A stretch of DNA of 64,000 bases. It comes from Pleomorphomonas sp. JP5 (GTDB lineage Bacteria > Pseudomonadota > Alphaproteobacteria > Rhizobiales > Pleomorphomonadaceae). The stretch spans positions 62,001-126,000 of the forward strand of contig NZ_JAMDLI010000022.1 of the NCBI RefSeq assembly GCF_023721815.1, given 5' to 3'. Both the position numbers and the translations under genes were made by a program. Position 1 is the first letter of the stretch. Each line of letters starts with the position of its first letter. This document shows, piece after piece, positions 8,067-18,219 of this stretch. The notes beneath the pieces were generated by a model. That model was not told where the DNA came from. It worked only from the letters and a program-made list of their open reading frames with translations, and did no database searches.

Positions 8067-10013
8067 TCACACCGTGAGTTGCTGGCCAAGCTCGACCACC
8101 CGGTTGGAGGGCAGGCGATAGAAGTCGGTGGCATTGGCTGCGATGCGCGTCAGCGAGATGAACAGGCGGTTCTGCCACATCGGCATCGGCGACTGCGGGC
8201 TCGGCTTGAAGGAGCGACGGTTGAGGAAGAACGACGTTGCCATGATGTCGAACTTGATGCCCTGCTTGCGGCACTGGGCGAGGGCGCGCGGCACGTTCGG
8301 CGTTTCCATGTAGCCGAAGGTCAGCTCGACCAGGATGAAGTCCTCCGACAGCGGCTCGATTTTCACGCGCTGGTCGTCCGGGTAACGCGGGGTTGTCACC
8401 ACGTGCACGGTCATGATGATGTTCTTGGCGTGCAGGACGTTGTTGTGCTTGAGATTGTGCAGCAGCGCGCTTGGCGCGATCTCGGGGTCGGAGGTCAGGA
8501 ACACGGCGGTGCCGCCGACCCGCACCGGATGCGACTTGCCGAGCATCTTGATGAGGTCGTTGAGCGGGATGTTCTCGCGGTGCGACTTCTCGAAGACCAG
8601 TTCGCTGCCGCGCACCCATGTCCACATGCAGGCGGCGACGCAGAAGGCGAGGGTCAGCGGCAGATAGCCGCCGTCGAACACCTTGAGAAGGTTGGCCGAC
8701 AGGAAGATGATCTCCATCGACAGGAACGGTGCGACGACGGCGACGGCCACCCAGATCGGCCACTTCCAGACTTTCCAGACGACGATGAAGGCCAGCAGAG
8801 ACGACATCACCATCTCGCCGGTCACGGAGATGCCGTAGGCCGAGGCCAGGGCGCTCGACGACTGGAAGAAGACGACCAGTGCGAGGATGCCGGCCAGCAG
8901 AAGCCAGTTGATGCGCGGCAGATAGATCTGGCCGGCTTGCGTCTCGGACGTATGGCGGCTTTCGATGCGCGGAATGAGGCCGAGTTGAACCGCCTGTTGG
9001 GTCAGCGAGAAGGCGCCGGTGATGACGGCCTGGCTGGCGATGATGGTGGCGATCGTTGCCAGCAGGATGAAGGGGAGGAGTATCGGCTGGGGCACCATCA
9101 GGAAGAATGGGTTCTCCAACGCTTCCGGATGGGAGAGCACGAGTGCGCCCTGGCCGAGGTAGTTCAGCGTCAGCGCCGGGAAGACCAGCACCATCCAGGC
9201 GAGCTGGATCGGCCGCCGGCCGAAATGTCCCATGTCGGCATAGAGGGCTTCGGCGCCGGTCACGGCCAGAAACACCGAACCGATGACGACGAGAGCGAGA
9301 AAGCCGTGGTTGATGACGAACTTGATCGCCGAGGTCGGCAGCAGCGCGTAGAGGATCGCCGGGTCGTCGCTGACGTGCATAAGGCCAAGGACGCCAAGGC
9401 AGAGAAACCAGAGCGCCGTGATCGGCCCGAACCAGGCGGCGACTCGACCGGTGCCGAAGCTCTGGATGGTGAACAGTGCGATGAGAATGACGATGGTCAG
9501 CGGGACGACGTAGTGCGAGAAGCCCGGCGCCACGACCTTGAGGCCTTCGACGGCCGACAGGACCGAGATGGCCGGCGTGATCACGGCGTCGCCGAAGAAC
9601 ATCGAGGCGCCGAGGATGCCGATGACCAGGGCGAAGCCGCCGCGTTTGCCGAGCGCTCCACGCACCAGTGCCACCAGAGACAAAGTGCCGCCTTCGCCCT
9701 TGTTGTCGGCATACATCAAGAAGAGGACGTACTTCAGGGTCACGACCAGCGTCAGCGACCAGATGAGCAGCGACACGACGCCCGTCACCTCGGAGCGCGT
9801 CACGCCGTCGGCGGCCGTGTGATGCAGGGCCTCCCGAAAGGCATAGAGAGGGCTCGTGCCGATGTCGCCGTAGACGACGCCGACCGAACCGACGGCGAGG
9901 CCGAGCATCGAGCCGCTGGCGTGGGAATGCTCTCCGTGACCGTTTGATTCCGTGGTCTGGGAGGGCGCGTCAGGCGCGGCTGTCTGCTGGTCTTTTGAGT
10001 TTGCGTCGTTCAT
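8067..10013 (-). CDS. kup: Low-affinity potassium uptake protein Kup
   Basis: The 648-residue protein has a polar N-terminal tail rich in Ser, Gly and His (about 1-35), then about twelve hydrophobic helices to about residue 470, and a cytoplasmic C-terminal domain. The family start GVVYGDIGTSPLYAF is present at about 45-60, and GGTLSLVAL and FFGDAVITPAISVLSAVEG follow, as in E. coli Kup. Kup imports K+ with protons across the inner membrane. The gene appears monocistronic. No ribosome site of note precedes the ATG. Confidence 0.95.
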   Translation of the reverse strand: MNDANSKDQQTAAPDAPSQTTESNGHGEHSHASGSMLGLAVGSVGVVYGDIGTSPLYAFREALHHTAADGVTRSEVTGVVSLLIWSLTLVVTLKYVLFLMYADNKGEGGTLSLVALVRGALGKRGGFALVIGILGASMFFGDAVITPAISVLSAVEGLKVVAPGFSHYVVPLTIVILIALFTIQSFGTGRVAAWFGPITALWFLCLGVLGLMHVSDDPAILYALLPTSAIKFVINHGFLALVVIGSVFLAVTGAEALYADMGHFGRRPIQLAWMVLVFPALTLNYLGQGALVLSHPEALENPFFLMVPQPILLPFILLATIATIIASQAVITGAFSLTQQAVQLGLIPRIESRHTSETQAGQIYLPRINWLLLAGILALVVFFQSSSALASAYGISVTGEMVMSSLLAFIVVWKVWKWPIWVAVAVVAPFLSMEIIFLSANLLKVFDGGYLPLTLAFCVAACMWTWVRGSELVFEKSHRENIPLNDLIKMLGKSHPVRVGGTAVFLTSDPEIAPSALLHNLKHNNVLHAKNIIMTVHVVTTPRYPDDQRVKIEPLSEDFILVELTFGYMETPNVPRALAQCRKQGIKFDIMATSFFLNRRSFKPSPQSPMPMWQNRLFISLTRIAANATDFYRLPSNRVVELGQQLTV

Positions 10014-10339
10014 GTAGAACCGTCACAGTGATCGGACGTCGGTGACGTCGGCTCGATCCGGCGGCGTGGAAATAGCGGAATATCGGCGAATCCGCAAGCA
10101 TGGTTGCCGGGCGGGGCTGCCTGCATTCGGGGCATTTTGCCCGGATTTGCCGAGTGTTTTACCCATTTATCCCACAAATGTCGGGGTGTTGTCCGGCGGT
10201 TTGGCGGCCTGGCGCGCGATCCGGCGGCCGAGCCGCGATTGAGGTTCCAATTTGCCGGATGATGCTCTAGAAAGCGCGGAATTGCCACCGATCGTCATTG
10301 CCGACGTCGGTACGGCATTCTTCCGGTCGAGTTTTGCCC

Positions 10340-10723
10340 ATGTCGCTTGTCTCCGTACTTCTCGTCGCCATGGGCGGCGCCTTCGGCTCGGTCTGCCGAT
10401 ATCTTGTCGGCGTTGGGGCCGGCCGGCTTCTCGGGCCGGACTTTCCCTTCGGCACGATGATCGTCAACATTGTCGGCTCTTTCTTCATGGGGCTGTTCAT
10501 CGAGCTTCTTGCCCTGAAGTTCGATGGCTCCGAATCCCTTCGCCTGTTCGTGGCGGTGGGCGTCCTTGGCGGCTTCACCACGCTGTCTTCTTTCTCGCTC
10601 GACAGCGTCACGTTGTTCGAGCGTGGTGCGATCGGCGTTGCCGCCCTCTATGTCGGCGGTTCGATCGTGCTGTCGTTGGCCGCGCTGGTTGCCGGTCTCC
10701 ACTTCGTGAGGACCTTCGCATGA
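10340..10723 (+). CDS. crcB: Fluoride channel CrcB/FluC
   Basis: The 127-residue membrane protein has four hydrophobic helices and the family motifs GGAFGSVCRYL near the start, NIVGSFFMG in helix 2 and GGFTTLSSFS in helix 3, including the Phe/Thr/Ser residues that line the fluoride path. It works as an antiparallel homodimer exporting F-. The open frame begins at 10298, but the ATG at 10340 gives the family's usual length and N-terminus. I looked for a fluoride riboswitch before it and saw none. Its stop overlaps the start of the pseudouridine synthase gene (ATGA), so the two are translationally coupled. Confidence 0.93.
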   Translation: MSLVSVLLVAMGGAFGSVCRYLVGVGAGRLLGPDFPFGTMIVNIVGSFFMGLFIELLALKFDGSESLRLFVAVGVLGGFTTLSSFSLDSVTLFERGAIGVAALYVGGSIVLSLAALVAGLHFVRTFA

Positions 10724-11781
10724 CCCAAGGAACGGCCGGCGGGCCGCGCGTCGAAACGATCATCGTGGCAAAGGACGAGGCCGGCATGCGCCTCGACCGT
10801 TGGTTCAAGGATCACTTTCCCGGCCTTGGCTTCGGCCACTTGCAGAAGTTGATCCGCTCGGGGCAGGTCCGCGTCGATGGCGGCCGTTGCAAGACCGACC
10901 AGCGCCTCGGCGCCGGTCAGAGCGTGCGCATACCGCCGCTGCAATATGGCGACGCGGCGCAGAGCGGGGCATCCTTTTATGATGGCGAGGGTGGGGCGCC
11001 GATGGCTCGACCGAAGCAGGTGGCTTCGGCCAACGAGGCCGAGTATCTGCGCTCGTTGCTGCTCTATGAAGACGAACACGTCTTCGTCTTCAACAAGCCG
11101 GCCGGGCTCGCGGTGCAGGGCGGCTCGGGCATGACACGTCACATCGACGGCATGCTGGAGGCGCTGCGCGATCGCAAGGGCGTCAAGCCGCGCCTCGTGC
11201 ACCGGCTCGACCGCGAAACTTCCGGCTGCCTCCTCGTCGCCCGCTCTCGTCTGGCGGCGGCGACGCTGGCCCGTACCTTCCAGACCCGTTCGGCGCGCAA
11301 GATCTACTGGGCGCTGGTGTTCGGCCAGCCGAAGCCGGCCCAAGGCAAGATTTCGAGCTATCTGAAACGCGTGGCGGGACCGGACGGCGACATGATGACG
11401 ATAGCCAAGCACGGCGAGCCCGATGCCCAGCATGCGGTCACCTATTACTCGATTGTCGAGCATTCCGCCGGCCGCCTGTCGTGGCTGACCATGAAGCCGA
11501 CGACGGGCCGGACGCATCAGTTGCGCGTCCATTGCCAGGCGATGGGGCACCCGATCATCGGCGATCCACGCTATTTCGACATCGAAAACTGGCAGTTGCC
11601 GGGCGGCGTGCAGAACAGGCTGCATCTTCTCGCCCGCCGTCTGACGATACCGCATCCGGCGGGAGGGGAACTGATCGACGTTACCGCGCCGCTTCCGCCG
11701 CATATGCTGCAGTCCTGGAACCTCCTTGGTTTCGACGTGTCCGACAAGGAGGAAGAGAACCCTTCGTTCCCCGAGGATTGA
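10720..11781 (+). CDS. rluC: RluC-type 23S rRNA pseudouridine synthase
   Basis: The 353-residue protein carries an N-terminal S4 RNA-binding domain (about 20-75, MRLDRWFKDHF) and a RluA-family catalytic domain with HRLDRETSG; the catalytic aspartate is residue 164. Further motifs are KPTTGRTHQLRVH and GHPIIGDPRY. The S4 domain and general order fit RluC, which modifies several uridines of 23S rRNA; RluD is the main alternative. A linker of about 40 residues after the S4 domain is unusually rich in Gly and Ala. The ATG overlaps the crcB stop. The open frame upstream of 10720 merely reads through crcB in another frame. Confidence 0.9.
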   Translation: MTQGTAGGPRVETIIVAKDEAGMRLDRWFKDHFPGLGFGHLQKLIRSGQVRVDGGRCKTDQRLGAGQSVRIPPLQYGDAAQSGASFYDGEGGAPMARPKQVASANEAEYLRSLLLYEDEHVFVFNKPAGLAVQGGSGMTRHIDGMLEALRDRKGVKPRLVHRLDRETSGCLLVARSRLAAATLARTFQTRSARKIYWALVFGQPKPAQGKISSYLKRVAGPDGDMMTIAKHGEPDAQHAVTYYSIVEHSAGRLSWLTMKPTTGRTHQLRVHCQAMGHPIIGDPRYFDIENWQLPGGVQNRLHLLARRLTIPHPAGGELIDVTAPLPPHMLQSWNLLGFDVSDKEEENPSFPED

Positions 11782-11897
11782 CCTTGAGGACCGGCCATGG
11801 GTTACGCGATCGCGACCTGTGGTAGAAGGGGATTGTAACGAATCGCAGGTATGTCGACCGGGGTGGGGTGGCATGTTGCGCCGCTCCAGGAGGAAGA

Positions 11898-13337
11898 ATG
11901 ACCGCCAAGCTGGACCGGATGCGCATGATTCCGCTGATCGGCGCCATCCTAGCCATCGGCTTCCTGATCACCAACATGGTCAGTTATCTCGTAGCGGTCG
12001 ACACCGTGAGGCAGTCGATCGTCGAGACCGAGCTGCCGCTGACCGGGTCCAACATCTATTCCGAGATCCAGACCGATCTGGTGAGGCCGATCCTTGTGTC
12101 CTCGCTGATGGCCAACGACACGTTCGTGCAGGACTGGCTGCGTTCGGGCGAACTCGATCTGGGAGCGATCACTCGCTACCTCCAGCGCATCCAGCGCCAG
12201 TACAACACCTTCACGGCCTTCCTGGTCTCGCGCGACACGCAGGCATACTATCACTTCCAGGCGCCGCCACGGCACCTCAAGCGCAACGACCCTGCCGACA
12301 TCTGGTTCTTCCGGTCGATCGACGCTGCCGCTCCCTATGAGGTCAACGTCGACATCAACAAGCAGCAGAACGACGCGCTGACCGTGTTCATCAACTACCG
12401 GGTCGTCGATCATGACGGCAAGATGATCGCGCTTGCCGGTGTCGGACTGGATTTCCGGACAGTGCGCAACATCGTGGCGCGCTATCGCGATCAGTTCGAT
12501 CGCAACATCTACTTCATCAATGCGCGCGGCGAGATCGTGGTGGCGACGGACGCGGATACGCCGGTCGGCGCCTCCATTCGGAAGTCCGAAGGGCTCGATG
12601 CCATCGCCGATCGCATTCTTCGCGAGGAGAACGGCGAGTACTCGTTCAAGCGCGACGGGCGAACCATCCTGCTGTCGCATCGGCTTATTCCCGATCTTGG
12701 CTGGCGGGTAATGGTCGAGCAGGACGAGGCAACGGCGATTCGGCCGTTGTGGCTCGGCTTTCTTTTCAACCTCGCCGTTGGCTTCGTCGTCATCGTCGTA
12801 TCGCTCGTCCTGGTCTCGTTGGCTTTCCGCATCTACAAGAAGCGGATCGGCGATGTGGCTTTCCGCGACAGTTTGACTGGTCTTGTCAACCGGGCGGGGT
12901 TTGAAGCGGAATTCGACGCGCGCGCGTCCTCCCGGCGGGCTTCGCCTGAACCGCTCGGCCTGATCCTGGTCGATCTCGATGCTTTCGGTGTCTTCAACGA
13001 TCGGTTCGGTCGTGCTTCCGGCGACGCGGCCCTCGGCAAGGTTGGGCGCATCGTGACCGATGTCGCAAGTGGCGTCGGCGTTATTGCCCGTCTCGACGGA
13101 GACGTTTTCGCGATCATTCGGGAAGGCGGTGTCGATGTCGCCACGCGACTTGCCGACAGTCTCGTGAAGGTCATCGGCGCGGAGACCTTCGGCGAGGGCA
13201 TTCATGCCCAGTTGACGGCAAGCATCGGCGTTACGCCGCTTGGGGCCGGTGAGGCCCGCAGTCTTGCGATGGAACGCGTGGAAAGGGCTCTGCGCAAGGC
13301 GAAGGCCGCCGGTGGCGATCGAGTCTGCCTCGCCTGA
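11898..13337 (+). CDS. Cache-type membrane sensor with degenerate GGDEF domain
   Basis: The 479-residue protein has a membrane helix (about 11-32), a periplasmic region of about 250 residues resembling a double Cache sensor (DADTPVGASIRKSEGL and WRVMVEQDEA in its second half), a second helix (about 280-305) and a GGDEF-like domain (about 320-479). The domain keeps FRDSLTGLVNRAGFE and LVDLDAFGVFNDRFG, but the active-site signature reads DGDVF (residues 400-404) instead of GGDEF. The first Gly and the catalytic Glu are lost, so cyclase activity is unlikely; GTP or effector binding may remain. The start has an excellent AGGAGG site. It is unlike the intact GGDEF-EAL protein at 4489-6540. Confidence 0.88.
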   Translation: MTAKLDRMRMIPLIGAILAIGFLITNMVSYLVAVDTVRQSIVETELPLTGSNIYSEIQTDLVRPILVSSLMANDTFVQDWLRSGELDLGAITRYLQRIQRQYNTFTAFLVSRDTQAYYHFQAPPRHLKRNDPADIWFFRSIDAAAPYEVNVDINKQQNDALTVFINYRVVDHDGKMIALAGVGLDFRTVRNIVARYRDQFDRNIYFINARGEIVVATDADTPVGASIRKSEGLDAIADRILREENGEYSFKRDGRTILLSHRLIPDLGWRVMVEQDEATAIRPLWLGFLFNLAVGFVVIVVSLVLVSLAFRIYKKRIGDVAFRDSLTGLVNRAGFEAEFDARASSRRASPEPLGLILVDLDAFGVFNDRFGRASGDAALGKVGRIVTDVASGVGVIARLDGDVFAIIREGGVDVATRLADSLVKVIGAETFGEGIHAQLTASIGVTPLGAGEARSLAMERVERALRKAKAAGGDRVCLA

Positions 13338-13901
13338 TCTTTCGAGGCCAAAGCCGGGTGCGGCACATATCGCCGTGCCTGCTGACAGGCACATGGTGCC
13401 GATCCAGCCCTTTGCAATCTCGGGCACACTGAAAGTGTCTGCCAGTCCTCGGGCGGATGCCTGCGCGACGATCTTCTCCCTGTTGCGCCTACCGTCCATT
13501 ACGCGTTGTTCCCCTGAGTTGAGGGGCGCAAGGACGGTATCGCGCTTACCGTGTGAAATGGCCTTTGATTCGATAGATGGTTGAAACGCCTGTTCCTTTT
13601 ACAGCTAGAAAATTATCCGGCTGTTTCGGGAGCGTGCCATTGCCTCGCTAGTCTACGCGCTTGTCGGGCAAGTGGTCGGTAAGGTAAAAATCACGGGTAA
13701 ATATTTCCCTCTGTTATCCTTGGTCTGATTACTGCAGGAATTGACCATGGTTAAGTGAAATCGCGTATAATTTAAGTACGATTTTATCGAGGTATGACGA
13801 TTCTGCATGGCCGTTAAGGATGTTGTTCTCTTGAACTTCTTCACGCCAGTGTTATCTTCTTCTGAGAGTGTTGCGTCGAACATATTTTGGGAGGATGTGT
13901 C
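13338..13901. other. AT-richer intergenic region before the GIY-YIG-like gene
   Basis: No gene is called in these 564 bases. A small hairpin (GTGCCTG-CTGA-CAGGCAC, 13375-13392) without a T-run follows the sensor gene. From about 13590 to 13890 the sequence is markedly richer in A and T than its surroundings, with stretches such as AAATCGCGTATAATTTAAG, so promoter activity for the downstream gene is likely. I could not single out one -35/-10 pair with confidence. Confidence 0.45.
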
Positions 13902-14342
13902 ATGAACGTCACCGAAGTGTCCTTCGTCGCAGCGGCCGCTGCTGTGGCGAGCGGTAAGGCTTTGCCTGCCATTGGTCAGACTCCTGCTCGCTATGCCGGG
14001 CACGCCTTCGAGACCGGGGCCGATGCTCCCGATCGTCCGGGCGTCTTCGTGCTGACGACGGAACTGTCCGGGCGCGCCCATCCGATCTATATCGGGGAGA
14101 GCGAGTCCGTGATCGTCGCGGTGTCGGCTGTCCTGGCCGCCAACCCCATTCTGAAGCGGCTTACCGCAGGGGTGTTCTGGAAGGCTTGCCCCTTCGCTCT
14201 CGACCGGAGGCATCTCGTCGAGGAGTTGATCGAGGAGTACCAGCCTCATTTCAATGCCGCCGTTGAACCGGACAAGCGCGAGCGCGCGTCCGAGCGGGAC
14301 GACTGGGTGCTGGACCCCATCGAGTTGATCGCCCGCTTCTGA
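13902..14342 (+). CDS. Orphan GIY-YIG-like protein, probably non-catalytic
   Basis: I do not recognise a named family. The 146-residue protein has an Ala-rich N-terminus (about 8-20) and a core that looks like a GIY-YIG nuclease fold: GVFVLT at 47-52, then YIGES at 63-67 after a short hairpin, and an EELIEEYQPHFN segment (107-118) resembling the metal-binding Glu region of UvrC-type domains (LI.KY.P.FN). The arginine normally found just after YIG-(K/E)-S is absent. Catalysis is therefore doubtful and nucleic-acid binding is more likely. It has a strong GGGAGG ribosome site, an AT-rich leader and its own terminator. It stands alone. Confidence 0.7.
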   Translation: MNVTEVSFVAAAAAVASGKALPAIGQTPARYAGHAFETGADAPDRPGVFVLTTELSGRAHPIYIGESESVIVAVSAVLAANPILKRLTAGVFWKACPFALDRRHLVEELIEEYQPHFNAAVEPDKRERASERDDWVLDPIELIARF

Positions 14343-14372
14343 ACTGCCATTGCTGGTAGCGACGACAAGCAA

Positions 14373-14403
14373 AAGGGCCTCGAACCGTCGGTTCGAGGCC
14401 CTT
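14373..14403. terminator. Bidirectional intrinsic terminator
   Basis: A perfect 14-base-pair stem (AAGGGCCTCGAACC / GGTTCGAGGCCCTT, loop GTC) lies between the converging GIY-YIG-like and hydrolase genes. The minus-strand tail is TTTTGC and the plus-strand tail TGTATATT. Confidence 0.9.
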
Positions 14404-14430
14404 GTATATTGGCTGCCGGATCGAGGATCG

Positions 14431-15087
14431 TCAGCCTTCGTCGGGCTGACTGGCGAGGCGCATGTCGAGATAGTTCCCGCAGTGCTCGATCAGTTCTTCG
14501 ATCTTCTGGTCGAAGAAGTGGTTGGCGCCTTCGATGATCTTTTGATCGATGACGATTCCCTTCTGCGCCTTCAGCTTGTCCACCAGCGCCTGCACATCCT
14601 TCTGCGGCACCACCTTGTCGATGTCGCCGTGAATGATCAGGCCGGAGGACGGGCACGGGGCGAGGAACGAGAAGTCGTTGAGGTTGGCCGGCGGGGCAAT
14701 CGAGATGAAGCCCTCGATCTCCGGACGGCGCATCAGAAGCTGCATGCCGATCCATGCGCCGAAATCGAATCCCGCGACCCAGCAAAAGCGCGCTTCCGGA
14801 TGAATCGACTGCACCCAGTCCAGCGCGGATGCGGCGTCCGACAGTTCGCCCGAGCCGTGATCGAACTGGCCCTGGCTTCGGCCGACGCCACGGAAGTTGA
14901 AGCGCAGGACGGCAAAACCGCGCTCCTTGAACATGTAGAACAGCCGATAGGCGATCTGGTTGTTCATGGTGCCGCCGAATTCCGGATGCGGATGCAGAAT
15001 CATGGCGATCGGTGCGTTTCGCACGGTGGCCGGCTGGTAGCGGCCCTCGATGCGCCCGGCAGGGCCGTTGAAGATCACTTCGGGCAT
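14431..15087 (-). CDS. Alpha/beta hydrolase (COG2945-like) with Asp at the nucleophile site
   Basis: The 218-residue protein has an alpha/beta-hydrolase pattern: HPHPEFGGTMNN (oxyanion region), FNFRGVGRSQG, a nucleophile elbow GFDFGAW, an acid region HGDIDKVVP and a GANHFF histidine. It lacks a signal peptide. Relatives I know have GxSxG at the elbow; here residue 108 is Asp (GAT), so either it uses an Asp nucleophile, as dehalogenases and epoxide hydrolases do, or it is not a serine hydrolase. It is transcribed away from the suf operon and shares the intergenic region with it. Confidence 0.88.
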   Translation of the reverse strand: MPEVIFNGPAGRIEGRYQPATVRNAPIAMILHPHPEFGGTMNNQIAYRLFYMFKERGFAVLRFNFRGVGRSQGQFDHGSGELSDAASALDWVQSIHPEARFCWVAGFDFGAWIGMQLLMRRPEIEGFISIAPPANLNDFSFLAPCPSSGLIIHGDIDKVVPQKDVQALVDKLKAQKGIVIDQKIIEGANHFFDQKIEELIEHCGNYLDMRLASQPDEG

Positions 15088-15149
15088 GTTGTCCTCGATC
15101 TCGACCCTTGGCCTCAGGCCATTGCCGTCACCGGCGAAGGCCCGTCATA

Positions 15150-15178
15150 TTGACGCGGCAAGGGTCTGGTCCTAGATT
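15150..15178 (+). promoter_or_regulatory. Sigma70-type promoter of the suf operon
   Basis: TTGACG (15150-15155) and TAGATT (15173-15178) are separated by 17 bases. Just downstream, overlapping the expected start point, is the AT-rich stretch TTTAGAATTACTCAAAAC (about 15176-15193), then a short inverted repeat GATGCG-AACAG-CGCATC (about 15196-15212). In alphaproteobacteria suf genes are commonly controlled by Irr, RirA or IscR. The AT-rich stretch only half matches an Irr iron-control element, so the regulator stays open. Confidence 0.6.
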
Positions 15179-15384
15179 TAGAATTACTCAAAACTGATGC
15201 GAACAGCGCATCGTTTCGGCTCATGCGCTTGCACTGGACCGCCGGCTAGTCCGGCGTCAAGAAAAATCGCATCCTCAAGGGTCGTAGAGCGCTCGCCCGC
15301 CGGTCTGGCGGCCCAAAAGCGGATGGTATAGTGAACGCGCAACGTGGTCGGGCTTCAGTCCGGCAGCTGCGAATGGGGAAGGGT

Positions 15385-16560
15385 ATGGCGGAGGCGCGCC
15401 TCTATTTCGATTGGAACGCCGGAGCGCCAATGAGAAAGGCTGCTCGGACGCGTCTCGTCGAGTTGCTCGACCGGCCTGGCAACGGTTCGTCCGTGCATGC
15501 CGAGGGCCGGGCTGCCCGCGCCGTGCTGGAAGGTGCGCGCCGGTCGGTGGCGCGGCTCTGTGGGGCAGAGGCAAAAGGCGTCACTTTCTGTTCCGGGGGC
15601 ACGGAGGGCGCCAACACGGTGTTGACGCCGGACTGGACGCTGTTCGGCAAGCCATATCGGCTGGACCGGCTGCTCGTGTCTGCGGTCGAGCATCCGGCAG
15701 TGGCGCGCGGCGGTCGTTTCCCGGCGGAACGCGTCGAAGTCGTCCCGGTCGATGGCGACGGTGTCGTTGATCTCGCGTTTCTGGAACGCCGCCTTGCCGA
15801 ACTTGCTGCGGTGGGAGAGCGCGCGCTTGTTTCGGTCATGATGGCCAACAACGAGACGGGCGTCGTCGAGCCTGTGGCCGACGTGGCCCGTCTTGCCAGG
15901 GTGCATGGAGCATTGGTTCACTCCGATGTCGTGCAGGCGGCCGGCAAAGTGCCGATCGACATGGAAGCGCTCGGGTTGGACGTCGTGACTCTTTCCGCCC
16001 ACAAGCTCGGAGGCGGGCAGGGTGTGGGCGCGATCGTGCGCGGGCGCAACGGTTTCGCCTTTCCACCGCTCGTCACTGGTGGCGGACAGGAATCCTGGGC
16101 GCGGGCCGGTACCGAGAATGTCGCGGCCATCGCCGCCTTCGGCGTGGCGGCCGATGCCGCGCTCGCCGATCTCCCGGCGATGGCGGAAGTCGCCGCCAGA
16201 CGCGATCGCATCGCGGCAATGATCCGCGATGTCGCACCGGACGCGGTCATGTTCGCAGAGGGGGCGCCCCGGCTGTCGAACACGCTTTGCTTTGCCGTGC
16301 CGGGCGTTGCGGCCGAAACCGCGGTGATCGCCTTCGATCTTGCCGGCGTGGCGCTGTCGTCTGGGTCGGCCTGCTCGTCGGGCAAGGTGACGGCGAGCCC
16401 TGTTCTGACGGCAATGGGCATCGAGCCGATGCTGGTGAAAAGCGGGCTGCGCGTGTCGATCGGGGCGGAGACTTCCGACGAGGAGATCGACGCCTTCGGT
16501 TTGCGGGCGCGCAACGTCTTCGCCGCTATGAAGAAACAACATGGGACCACCGCAGCCTGA
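15385..16560 (+). CDS. Class V cysteine desulfurase (NifS/IscS type) of the suf operon
   Basis: This 391-residue PLP enzyme removes sulfur from L-cysteine as enzyme-bound persulfide for iron-sulfur cluster assembly. The PLP lysine is K207 (SAHKLGGGQG), and the reactive cysteine is C330 in LSSGSACSSGK, the group I (NifS/IscS) arrangement. The start YFDWNAGAP is typical. The ATG at 15385 follows a purine-rich GGGGAAGGG; starts at 15373 or a GTG at 15331 would only lengthen the N-terminus. It is the first gene of a run of seven genes reaching sufA. A second, SufS-type desulfurase lies later in the same operon. Confidence 0.92.
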   Translation: MAEARLYFDWNAGAPMRKAARTRLVELLDRPGNGSSVHAEGRAARAVLEGARRSVARLCGAEAKGVTFCSGGTEGANTVLTPDWTLFGKPYRLDRLLVSAVEHPAVARGGRFPAERVEVVPVDGDGVVDLAFLERRLAELAAVGERALVSVMMANNETGVVEPVADVARLARVHGALVHSDVVQAAGKVPIDMEALGLDVVTLSAHKLGGGQGVGAIVRGRNGFAFPPLVTGGGQESWARAGTENVAAIAAFGVAADAALADLPAMAEVAARRDRIAAMIRDVAPDAVMFAEGAPRLSNTLCFAVPGVAAETAVIAFDLAGVALSSGSACSSGKVTASPVLTAMGIEPMLVKSGLRVSIGAETSDEEIDAFGLRARNVFAAMKKQHGTTAA

Positions 16561-16642
16561 GTGACTACCGGCTGCGGAAAAAAGCGACTACATTGAGGAC
16601 AGATTTCCCACGGTCCTTGAAACCGCGTGGAAGGAGCAAGAG

Positions 16643-18118
<1,476 letters not shown>

Positions 18119-18219
18119 TTCAGCCGGGCGCACCGTGACGGCGTCTTTTCTTCTTTAATGACCAATGACAACGGCTTCCGCCACGTGCGTCGAGGCCAAA
18201 CGGACGACAGGACAGAACC

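Noticed and set aside
8079-9947. Long plus-strand open frame opposite kup
   Set aside because: Kup is unmistakable on the minus strand; the other frame has biased composition and no ribosome site.
10250-10339. Possible fluoride riboswitch before crcB
   Set aside because: The conserved pseudoknot sequences of that riboswitch are not present.
10252-10719. N-terminal extension of the pseudouridine synthase over crcB
   Set aside because: The extension reads through crcB out of frame and is Arg/Cys-rich; the ATG overlapping the crcB stop gives the family start.
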